From: Dorea_A amylophila
GTDB lineage: Bacteria > Bacillota > Clostridia > Lachnospirales > Lachnospiraceae
Direction of reading: 5' to 3'
Assembly: GCF_025567265.1 (NCBI RefSeq)
Contig: NZ_JAOQJW010000008.1
Location: forward strand, 1 to 64,000
DNA: 64,000 nucleotides
How positions within the stretch are numbered: the first letter of the stretch is position 1; each line of letters opens with the position of its first letter. This document shows positions 51,871 to 59,262 of this stretch, piece after piece. The translations under genes were made by a program, and so were the position numbers. The notes beneath the pieces were generated by a model, which saw only the letters and a list, made by a program, of their open reading frames with translations, had not been told where the DNA came from and searched no databases.

Positions 51871-52606
51871 TTTTCATTCCCTGAAGCCGTCTCTCAACCT
51901 CACTTATTACTTCGTCTTCGTAATCCCGCAGATAAAAATGCCCTCCCGGAAATATTCGGTAGTCAAAATCATTATCCGTATACTTTCCCCATTCACAGAT
52001 TGCACTCTCATCCGCTTCACCGTCCTTTTCTCCGCCAAATGCAGAGATAGGTGTATGCAGCACTACTCCCGCCTTATCATAATACGTTTCATCCATGGTA
52101 AAATCCGCCCGCAGCATAGGCAGAAAGAAATCCAACAATTCCTGATTCTCTAGTATCTCTTTTGGCGTCCCTTCAAATCTTCCCAGTTCCCTCTTAAACG
52201 CTTCATCCGGAAGATGATAGATTGGCTTCGGTTCCGGAATGCTGGGAATCCGGCTGCCGGAAATAAACAGGTATTTCGCTCTATATCCCTCTGCCTCCAA
52301 TCGCTTTTCCAGCTCATAGGAGATCTTCCCGCCCATACTGTGCCCCCATAAGGCATACGGTCCGTCCACAACCTCTCTTACAGCCTCTTCCAGATCATCT
52401 AACATAACCGGCATATCTATATACGGTTTCTCCATGATCCGTTCTTCCCTTCCCGGAAGCTGGACTGGACATACCGTTACTTTTCCCTGCATCTTTTTCG
52501 CCCACTGATTATAAGCAGACGCGCCGCCTCCTGCAAACGGCAGGCAGAACAAGGTTATTTTCTCTTTGTTGATATTTTCTGTATTTTTTATCAATTTCAA
52601 ATTCAC
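51860..52606 (-). CDS. Type II thioesterase (YbtT/GrsT-like)
   Basis: 248 residues, alpha/beta hydrolase with CLPFAGGGASAYNQWA, the GHSMGG nucleophile elbow (Ser near residue 92) and GGHFYLRD histidine near the C-terminus. Usually an editing enzyme that removes wrong acyl groups from carriers. Because the NRPS ends without its own thioesterase, it is also the best candidate for product release here. 97 bases separate it from agrB with no terminator, so it may be co-transcribed with agrDB. Confidence 0.9.
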   Translation of the reverse strand: MNLKLIKNTENINKEKITLFCLPFAGGGASAYNQWAKKMQGKVTVCPVQLPGREERIMEKPYIDMPVMLDDLEEAVREVVDGPYALWGHSMGGKISYELEKRLEAEGYRAKYLFISGSRIPSIPEPKPIYHLPDEAFKRELGRFEGTPKEILENQELLDFFLPMLRADFTMDETYYDKAGVVLHTPISAFGGEKDGEADESAICEWGKYTDNDFDYRIFPGGHFYLRDYEDEVISEVERRLQGMKNGG

Positions 52607-52703
52607 TTTTATATTCCTCTTGTATCATGTTCTTTTTGTTCTGTTTATCATCCTTTTGCAATACGCTTTTCCCAGGTATTTCTTATTCCTATCATGGATT
52701 AGT

Positions 52704-53288
52704 TCACTCTAACTCTTTATCAAAAAAAATTTTGGTCCATCCTAATATTAAACCAGACGCCAAAACAATATGCGCTACCATAATCCCGTTTACGATCAGG
52801 GAATATCCAATCACAGAAAAAACACCTGCTATCGCGCATTCAATCACTAAAATTACCCTCGCGCGCATCCCATAAACTTTCTTCTCTTTCACATCCAGTT
52901 TCTTGCTGCTGGCATCCACCGGTGCCATAGCAAATATGAATCCAACTGCGACAAGCCATATAATCCGCATTTGCCACGTCACAATTAGGTCAGATGCCAG
53001 ATACTGACTGCATAGAAGGACAAGGATACTGGAAACAATCATGCAGCTCCCTGCTTTTTCTAAATGAATTCCTCCGGCATACTGCCTTAGAACAGTAAAG
53101 GGCAATAAAAAGACTAGCATCTCCAGCCAATTCCCCGTTGCGATGCCAAGTATGACAGTGATAAGGTATATCGCGACCCTGCCCAGCAGTACACCGTAAG
53201 CATATTCATACAACCTGCGGTCTTTTTCTTCAAGAATCCCGTTCCTTTTTTGCACTTCAAAAAGCCAGCCGGTAGTTTTTTTCCACAC
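52704..53288 (-). CDS. AgrB-type peptide-processing membrane protease
   Basis: 194 residues from a GTG that overlaps the agrD stop (TAGTG). Several membrane segments and the family motif RQYAGGIHLEKAGSC, with the catalytic His near residue 74 and Cys near residue 82. It cuts the C-terminal tail of AgrD and forms the thiolactone ring. Last gene of the agr set before the siderophore genes. Confidence 0.93.
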   Translation of the reverse strand: MWKKTTGWLFEVQKRNGILEEKDRRLYEYAYGVLLGRVAIYLITVILGIATGNWLEMLVFLLPFTVLRQYAGGIHLEKAGSCMIVSSILVLLCSQYLASDLIVTWQMRIIWLVAVGFIFAMAPVDASSKKLDVKEKKVYGMRARVILVIECAIAGVFSVIGYSLIVNGIMVAHIVLASGLILGWTKIFFDKELE

Positions 53289-53446
53289 TAGAATTTCCTC
53301 ATTTTCTTAACTTCTTCCGGCTCTTCTTCCTGATAGTACAGCCAGTTGCACGCCAGATTTGCCGTATATGCCGTCAGGCAGAGTGCAAGACAGTTTACAA
53401 CTCCAAGTACTTTGATACCCAAGCTTTTTCTGATTGTTTTTTTCAT
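53288..53446 (-). CDS. AgrD-type autoinducing peptide precursor
   Basis: 52 codons from the ATG at 53446, preceded by AAAGGAGG. Amphipathic N-terminal leader (MKKTIRKSLGIKVLGVVNC...), then the core NLACNWLY, then an acidic tail YQEEEPEEVKKM. By alignment with staphylococcal AgrD (CDFIM followed by DEPEVPKEL), the Pro of the tail is the sixth residue after CNWLY, exactly as in S. aureus. This predicts a five-residue thiolactone ring C-N-W-L-Y. Overlaps agrB by one base. Confidence 0.9.
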   Translation of the reverse strand: MKKTIRKSLGIKVLGVVNCLALCLTAYTANLACNWLYYQEEEPEEVKKMRKF

Positions 53447-53472
53447 AGTTACATGCCTCCTTTTTTTTCGAA

Positions 53473-53501
53473 AGTTTACACAAAAATCGCCCTCTTTTCA
53501 A
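53473..53501 (-). promoter_or_regulatory. agrDB(-siderophore) promoter
   Basis: Read leftward: TTGAAA (53496-53501), 17-base spacer, TAAACT (53473-53478), then the ribosome site of agrD. Predicted independently of the agrAC transcript. Confidence 0.75.
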
Positions 53502-53540
53502 TTACCGTGGCAAAAACGGTAACTTTTTGGGCGATTTTTG
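53481..53540. promoter_or_regulatory. Large inverted repeat around the agrD promoter
   Basis: CAAAAATCGCCC (53481-53492) and GGGCGATTTTTG (53529-53540) form a perfect 12-base pair, with an inner TTACCG/CGGTAA pair (53502-53522). It may be the agrC terminator or the binding region of the LytTR response regulator; it overlaps the -35 region. Confidence 0.7.
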
Positions 53541-53547
53541 CACATCT

Positions 53548-54825
53548 TTATTTTATTGTAAAGATCAGCTTAACAGAGAACTCCTGTTCTCCGACCTCCA
53601 CTCTCATAATTCCAGCATACTTTTTAACCAGTTTTCCAACCGTATGCAGTCCGATCCCGTGACTGTCTGCATCTCTTTTGGTGCTTATGTACCGGTCCTT
53701 GTCCTTTAACAGCGGAACAACATACCCGTTGCAAAATTCCATAACAAGGAAATGTTCCTCATTTCCCATATACATCCTGCATTCTACATATCGGCCATCT
53801 TTTGTCTTTTCTGCCGCTTCCAGTGCGTTATCCAAAAGATTACCTACGATTGAGATCATATCCAGTTCTTCCAAAAAGTCCAGCCTGAGATCATTACCCA
53901 GGGTAATCTTATAGGAAATATTCTTAGATTCCGCAAGGAATTTCCTTTCGCACAGGATGCTGTTCAAGATCGGGTGTTCGCAATACACACCTTTTTGAAG
54001 GCTCTGAATCCGGACACCTAAATGTTCCATAATCTCCTTGACCTCTTGATTTTCTCCTTCTTCCATCAAACCGGCTACTGTACAAATAAATTTATTTATA
54101 TCGTGTAAGAATGCCCTGTTATCCTCATTGACCTTATTCATATACTGTAAATTAGCAATCTCCGCCCTGCTTTTCTGGTAAAGCCGGGCCATCTTCTTCA
54201 CTTCTTCTGATTTCTCTACAAACCGGTCAAACACTGAGAAAATGAAGATATTCGTCAATAGCAGCAGTGAAGCTCCTACCGGAACCATAACCCTGTTCAT
54301 TCCTTCAAAAGAAATATTTGAATAAAACACACATCCTAATATAATGATCGTAGCGGTTGGCAGCATGAGCAGCACAGTAAAAGTTTTATTCTCAATCGTC
54401 AGATAATCCCTTTTTCTCGTTACCTGATTAATGCATTTAATAAACAGAAATGTCATGGTACTCATCAGTAGTAGCGCTAATGTCTTTTCTATTTCCGTCC
54501 CAAAACCCTCAGATGCACCTGTCACGCCATACGCATTCGTAAGCGTTGCAAAGAGAAATTCAGGAATAATTGCCAGCACATAATAGCAGCATACTATAAC
54601 CAGCTTCTTCCATATATTTCCCCGGAACACAACCATTGACACAATCATATACGTTACCGGAATCATTACCATATTAAATATTGAGGATTCCAAGTGGTTG
54701 ATTCCGAGCATTACCAGCGCTATGACAAAATATACGAGAAATTTTCCCAAAAAGTTTTCTCTTCTGTATGGGAGCATGTTCTTTTCCAGATCTTCCAACA
54801 GATACATCTGAAGAAGGCAGATCAA
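53548..54825 (-). CDS. AgrC-type sensor histidine kinase
   Basis: 425 residues from a TTG start (ATG at 54807 is the alternative). About six membrane segments lie in residues 20-200, followed by a HPK10-type kinase: phosphoacceptor FLHDINKF near residue 240, N-box NLLDNALEAA near 330, and G-box HGIGLHTVGKLV near 388. It should sense the extracellular cyclic peptide. Co-transcribed with the response regulator 15 bases upstream. Confidence 0.9.
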   Translation of the reverse strand: MICLLQMYLLEDLEKNMLPYRRENFLGKFLVYFVIALVMLGINHLESSIFNMVMIPVTYMIVSMVVFRGNIWKKLVIVCCYYVLAIIPEFLFATLTNAYGVTGASEGFGTEIEKTLALLLMSTMTFLFIKCINQVTRKRDYLTIENKTFTVLLMLPTATIIILGCVFYSNISFEGMNRVMVPVGASLLLLTNIFIFSVFDRFVEKSEEVKKMARLYQKSRAEIANLQYMNKVNEDNRAFLHDINKFICTVAGLMEEGENQEVKEIMEHLGVRIQSLQKGVYCEHPILNSILCERKFLAESKNISYKITLGNDLRLDFLEELDMISIVGNLLDNALEAAEKTKDGRYVECRMYMGNEEHFLVMEFCNGYVVPLLKDKDRYISTKRDADSHGIGLHTVGKLVKKYAGIMRVEVGEQEFSVKLIFTIK

Positions 54826-54839
54826 AAAATCTCTTACTA

Positions 54840-55577
54840 TTATACCATGCCGTTCCTTTCCCCAAGAAACATGATCAGAGCGTCAGCAAACTGACCTTTT
54901 CTCGACCTTGAAACATTCAATTGGATTCCCATCTGTAGCAGCGCCACATTCTTTTCCAATCCTTCCACTTTCGCCAGATTTACAATATAACTGTTATGTG
55001 CATACTCAAATCCCCTTCCGGCCAGACGTTCATATAAATCGCCTAAAGATTCCTTACAATGCATCTCATCTATCTCCCCCTGCCTAGCAACGTATATAGA
55101 GCAACCCCTTTTCGCCAGACAGATATATAAAATGTCTTCCGTATAGATACGAATTACTCTTCCCGCTGATGTAACCGTCACGGAATAATCTCCACAGTGC
55201 AATTTTACTTTTGATAAAATCGCAGGGATTTCCCTTTTCAGACTTCTGTCATGCAAGTCTTTCATAATATAACGGAACGGCTGCCCAATATTGATGCTAT
55301 CTGGAGTCGGTTCAAAGTATCCGGAGCAGAACACCAATATCGCTGCCCTATTGTATTCCCTCAGCTTCAGTACCGATTTATTCCCATCCAATCCGGGCAT
55401 ACGCATATCCATAAAGACCAAATCATGCAAAATATCAGCATTTTCCAGTAGTTCCTTTCCTGACTCGTATTCATAAAACCGTATCTCGCTCTTAGGAAGA
55501 ATCCCTTCCGTTTCTATAACCTTCTCTATTTTCTCCCTATAATTTTTATCATCATCGCAAATTGCTATTTTATACAT
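54840..55577 (-). CDS. AgrA-type LytTR response regulator
   Basis: 245 residues. Receiver domain with the acidic pair DDD near residue 8 and the phosphoacceptor Asp near 57 in VFMDMRMPG; LytTR DNA-binding domain from about residue 140 (FEYAHNSYIVNLAKVEGLEKN). In staphylococcal Agr this protein activates the agrD promoter; the likely target here is the region at 53481-53540. Preceded by a palindrome and structured leader (55585-55652). Confidence 0.9.
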   Translation of the reverse strand: MYKIAICDDDKNYREKIEKVIETEGILPKSEIRFYEYESGKELLENADILHDLVFMDMRMPGLDGNKSVLKLREYNRAAILVFCSGYFEPTPDSINIGQPFRYIMKDLHDRSLKREIPAILSKVKLHCGDYSVTVTSAGRVIRIYTEDILYICLAKRGCSIYVARQGEIDEMHCKESLGDLYERLAGRGFEYAHNSYIVNLAKVEGLEKNVALLQMGIQLNVSRSRKGQFADALIMFLGERNGMV

Positions 55578-55584
55578 CTATGTC

Positions 55585-55652
55585 CTCATAGGTTAGTTTT
55601 TCCTAACTCTTTTTCATAAAAAATCCATCCTGCAGAATCTGAATCCTATGAG
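55585..55652. promoter_or_regulatory. agrA leader: palindrome nested in a longer inverted repeat
   Basis: GGTTAG-TTTTTC-CTAACT (55591-55608) differs from the ECF operator core at 3 of 18 bases. It is enclosed by CTCATAGG (55585-55592) and CCTATGAG (55645-55652). On the transcript the outer stem includes part of the agrA ribosome site (CCTATGAGGA). Confidence 0.65.
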
Positions 55653-55664
55653 CATTTACTCTTC

Positions 55665-55916
55665 CTATAGTTCGGGTTCCAAATCTGCAAAGATGGGATC
55701 AGCAAAAAATTCCTGTATTGTGACATCCAATCCATCGCATATCTTTTTTATTGTAACTACGCCAGCATTCTTACTCTGACCATACAAAATATTCTTTAAT
55801 GTCGAAGGAGGAACGCCAGAACATACCGCCGCCTCATTCACTGTGATATCTTTCTGATTAATCAGATCGTTTAAACGATATATGACCGCTGTTTTTATAT
55901 CCACGGTATCGACCAC
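55665..55916 (-). CDS. Small XRE family regulator
   Basis: 83 residues with an N-terminal helix-turn-helix (INQKDITVNEAAVCSGVPPSTLKNILYGQ) and a short acidic tail (FFADPIFADLEPEL). The HTH follows the YozG/XRE pattern of clostridial regulators. It lies 88 bases upstream of agrA in the same direction, so it may be part of the agr control circuit or simply a neighbour at the cargo boundary. Confidence 0.8.
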   Translation of the reverse strand: MVDTVDIKTAVIYRLNDLINQKDITVNEAAVCSGVPPSTLKNILYGQSKNAGVVTIKKICDGLDVTIQEFFADPIFADLEPEL

Positions 55917-56057
55917 CTTTTTTTCTTCTATTTTATATAAATCGGCTTTAAAAGGTCGCCCATATATAGTCTTTTTGATCTATGTACGATATTTTTTTAA
56001 CAGTTTTTCTTATTCTAGCAGAAATCAGCTAAATTTCTATATTTTATTAGATACATG

Positions 56058-56096
56058 AAACCCTGTGAGAACATTTCTGATCCTACGCAGGGTTTT
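56058..56096. terminator. Terminator-like stem
   Basis: AAACCCTG...CAGGGTTTT with a 22-base loop in the 55917-56187 gap, between the PIN fragment and the XRE gene. The remainder of that gap is AT-rich with no visible gene. Confidence 0.6.
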
Positions 56097-56187
56097 CCAC
56101 TTTGTTATAAAATTTTTATATTTTCCAGTATGCTGGATCGGAGTTATCATTCAACTTTCCTTCTGCTACCGATTGTAAAAACATATT

Positions 56188-56421
56188 TTACGAATAAATA
56201 TTCAGCAGTTCTTCCGGAGAAAGCAGTGTAATCCAAAAGGAAAGAAAATCCTTTTTATTCCTTGTCACAATCGCATCACACTGATTCGCCTTCGTACAAG
56301 TTGCAAGCAGGCAGTCTTCAAAATCAGATACTCTCTGCAAATAAGCAGGCAGCACATCTTCGTTCGTCACTGTCAGCACTTTTGCTATGTCCAAAACGGA
56401 GCCAAGTGCCTTTCTATAAAT
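56188..56421 (-). pseudogene. PIN-domain toxin, 5'-truncated
   Basis: An open frame of about 76 codons reading YRKALGSVLDIAKV...VSDFEDCLLATCTKANQ..IVTRNKKDF, the second half of a VapC-like PIN domain with conserved acidic residues (DFED) and TRNKKDF. The N-terminal half with the first catalytic Asp is missing, and no antitoxin is adjacent. The break abuts the end of the YodL-type ICE gene at 56422, so it marks a rearrangement point. It could be restarted from an internal TTG but would lack a full active site. Confidence 0.7.
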
Positions 56422-59181
56422 TTATACCGTTCTTACATCCCGATCAGCTCCTCTCTCCGGGTCATCTTTTCCCTGCTTTTCTTGGATTTTTCTCTTATTG
56501 ATTTCCAGTCGTTCATGAATAGATGGCTTCTTTGCCTTCGTAGTTGCTTTATTCTTTTCTGTTTGCATACTCGAAACTACCTTTTTCACAGCTTTGTCAT
56601 TATCCCCTTTTGTCACATTCGCTGCTCTTGACGCTTCTACTCTGCTGTCCTGCTTTTCTGCAACCTGCCGTTCCTGCTTTTCCTGCACACTTTTTTCTTC
56701 CAGACTGCAAAAGCTCTGCAAATATGGCAGCACATGGTTCTGCATATCGGTCAGATCTTCCATACACTTCTGAAACTCTTCATTTCCCTTGTTTTTCAGA
56801 TAACCAATCCAACTTTCATCCGTAAGTTTCAGTTCATTTTGGAGTTTCAGCTGACTTAAAATACCGCCATTTCCTGTTCCAATATCTATTTTCCCTTTGA
56901 AATATTGCAGCATTTTATCGCCTTTTTCCGCATAATATATAGTAAAAAACATCTGGGCTGTTACCATCGGCTCATCCGTCCTCGGATTACGGTCTGCGTA
57001 CCATTCCTTATCCTTCTGTGCAGTACGGGAATCCAGATCTGAGAGCTTCTGACAGCGTGGTTCCATCAGCTCCCGCTTTTCACAGTAATTCACATACACC
57101 ATCGGCTCTGTTTCTTTGGATATATCTGGTTCGTAGGATTTCAGCCGTTCCAGCAAAACACCTGCCCACACGGACTGCTCACAGTCTTCTTCAATCACAT
57201 CCTTCAGAAAGGAAATATAAGAACCAACATTTCCACTTTGCAGATCCAGCATGACTTCCTGTAAGGTATCCTGCCCTGGTTCTACATGATCCCGGTAATC
57301 ATACGGATCAAATGCTTCTGCAATCTCATCCAGTGCCTCTGCCAGCTGTTCTGTGGTCATCTTCTCTGGATACATTGCTTCTCGAACATCCCTCATCGGT
57401 ACATACTTGTAGTCCGGCAATGCTTCATGAATTTTCTCAATCCCTTCCCGTACCAGTGCAAGCTCTCCATAAAACCGAACATCATCCATCAGATTTCCAA
57501 GTACTGTATTTCCTTTTACGATTGCAAATTCAGCATCATCGTAGTAACTGTCTTCCGGATCACGATAGATAATTCCCATCGAGCATCCCAGATACGCAGT
57601 TTCTGGATTCTCCTTATATTTTTCATAGACTGCAGCTATCTGATTAACATCGGTACTTTTTTCATAAGCTCCCATATCATGGAACTCATCACATTCTGTG
57701 GCAAAGTATTCCAGATAAGGTTCTTTCTTCAGTGGCATATTGTTAAGTACATTGTCAATCATGTTATAATTCGCCTCTTCCAGTTCTTCTACCTTAGCCA
57801 GTGGCTTATATTCGCCCTGGCTTTTCTGAATCTCTGCCATTACAACCTCATCCATTTCTTTCACTTTTTCCATCAACTGATCATAATCCCCACGGATGCG
57901 TTCTCCAGTCCAGCCTTCGTCTTCCAAAAGTTCCTCTGCCGCTTCTTCAATAGAAATTTCATCATTTTCATAGACGCCACCATCCATCAGACGGAAATCT
58001 TCATCGTAAAAGGAATAATCGTATCCTTCTTCTGTCCTCTGAATAGCAAAATACCGTTCTCCTACCTCATATGCCAGTTCACTAAGAACCTGTTCTTCCA
58101 GATTCAAGAAAGAATCCAGCTGTTCAAAACTGATACTGTCTACAAAATGAGCTGTTACTTTTTCCCCATCATTCAAAACAACGATATCACTGACAGACAG
58201 GGAATGCCCACGGAAGTCTTTCGGTCTATCAATGTTGAACCTTTCAAAAATATCATCCAGTGACGTATTTCCCAGTAATTCTCCAACATAGACCAGCTTA
58301 TAATCTTCTTTTTTTATCTGCATACCATGACTTTCAATAAAACTCATATTCATAAATGCATAATTTTCGCCCGGTGAATCATCTTTGATCTGATAAATAC
58401 CAAAGGTTCGCCTTGTTCCTAACAACAGGTTTGCCTCTTTCAAAGACTGAATCTGCGGATATTTCTGCATTTCCCATTCCAAGTTACGGAAACGCTCCCG
58501 TTCTGCCATGGACATCTGATAATGCTCCGGTCCTCGTTCGATTTCCTTGCGTTCCGTGACATAGATTGGTGATGAAAAATTAGTGATCAGATAGATATCT
58601 GCTCCGGCATCGTATAATTTCAGTGCTTCTTCCTGGTCAATGACACTCATAGGCTCCTGAAATGCTCCAAAATCTTCATCGGCATAATCCAGATCCTGAT
58701 CCCTTATCCGTTCCCACATCTGTAATTCCATGCCAAACAGACCTTCATGTGCCTGTATCATTTCTTTACTTGCATACTCTCCCTTACCGCCATCGCTGCC
58801 CAAGCAATAAATCTTAGAACCCATCCTGTGATAATCTAAGGCTGCTTCTTTTCTAAGCGGTACCATATCCTCTGCTGTATATCCATAATCCCGAAGTTCC
58901 AGCTTGCCTATGGTTGGATCTGGTAAGTCCTGAATATCCATTCTTGCATCATCCAGTAAATCCTCTACACTTTCCTCATCTGCTTTGCTCAATGCATCTG
59001 CCAGATTTCTTACCAGAGTCCTAACTTTCTCTTCCTCACCGATCAGATTCGCATATTCAGAAATCTGTTCTTTTACATCTGTTGGAAACTCTACGCCTCT
59101 ACGCTCTGCCTGATTGATCCGTTCCTGCGTATATTCCTGCATTTTCTGTGTTTCTCTACCTGTTATCATACTTCTTGCCAT
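56422..59181 (-). CDS. Large ICE protein with YodL-type domains
   Basis: 919 residues from the ATG at 59181, with GGGAGGAAC just upstream. Contains FGIYQIKDD...YKLVYVGELLGNTSLDDIFERFNIDRPKDFRGHSLSVSDIVVL, the YodL domain, at about residues 260-370, with further repeats of ICE-type small domains before and after. The C-terminus is a charged, Lys/Glu-rich linker with SIHERLEINKRK, a motif also found at the end of the next gene upstream. Such proteins accompany the SNF2/methylase gene in Clostridia ICEs; they may be antirestriction or accessory transfer factors. Function unproven. Confidence 0.8.
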   Translation of the reverse strand: MARSMITGRETQKMQEYTQERINQAERRGVEFPTDVKEQISEYANLIGEEEKVRTLVRNLADALSKADEESVEDLLDDARMDIQDLPDPTIGKLELRDYGYTAEDMVPLRKEAALDYHRMGSKIYCLGSDGGKGEYASKEMIQAHEGLFGMELQMWERIRDQDLDYADEDFGAFQEPMSVIDQEEALKLYDAGADIYLITNFSSPIYVTERKEIERGPEHYQMSMAERERFRNLEWEMQKYPQIQSLKEANLLLGTRRTFGIYQIKDDSPGENYAFMNMSFIESHGMQIKKEDYKLVYVGELLGNTSLDDIFERFNIDRPKDFRGHSLSVSDIVVLNDGEKVTAHFVDSISFEQLDSFLNLEEQVLSELAYEVGERYFAIQRTEEGYDYSFYDEDFRLMDGGVYENDEISIEEAAEELLEDEGWTGERIRGDYDQLMEKVKEMDEVVMAEIQKSQGEYKPLAKVEELEEANYNMIDNVLNNMPLKKEPYLEYFATECDEFHDMGAYEKSTDVNQIAAVYEKYKENPETAYLGCSMGIIYRDPEDSYYDDAEFAIVKGNTVLGNLMDDVRFYGELALVREGIEKIHEALPDYKYVPMRDVREAMYPEKMTTEQLAEALDEIAEAFDPYDYRDHVEPGQDTLQEVMLDLQSGNVGSYISFLKDVIEEDCEQSVWAGVLLERLKSYEPDISKETEPMVYVNYCEKRELMEPRCQKLSDLDSRTAQKDKEWYADRNPRTDEPMVTAQMFFTIYYAEKGDKMLQYFKGKIDIGTGNGGILSQLKLQNELKLTDESWIGYLKNKGNEEFQKCMEDLTDMQNHVLPYLQSFCSLEEKSVQEKQERQVAEKQDSRVEASRAANVTKGDNDKAVKKVVSSMQTEKNKATTKAKKPSIHERLEINKRKIQEKQGKDDPERGADRDVRTV

Positions 59182-59262
59182 ATAAGTTCCTCCCGTATTC
59201 TGAAAGAAGGCATAACCCACAGAACATTCTTTCTGCCAGATTATGCCATCTTCCTTGTTTTC

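Noticed and set aside
52607..52703. Possible separate promoter for the biosynthetic genes between agrB and the thioesterase.
   Set aside because: I could not find a convincing -35/-10 pair or operator there, so co-transcription with agrDB is preferred, though not proven.
53307..53501. 64-codon minus-strand frame over the agrD region.
   Set aside because: Wrong frame: it includes the agrD ribosome site and promoter as codons, whereas the 52-codon agrD frame has an RBS and AgrD hallmarks.
57286..58263. 325-codon plus-strand frame.
   Set aside because: Lies entirely within the YodL-type gene on the other strand; its Phe/Ile/His-rich sequence is what an antisense frame of an acidic protein gives.
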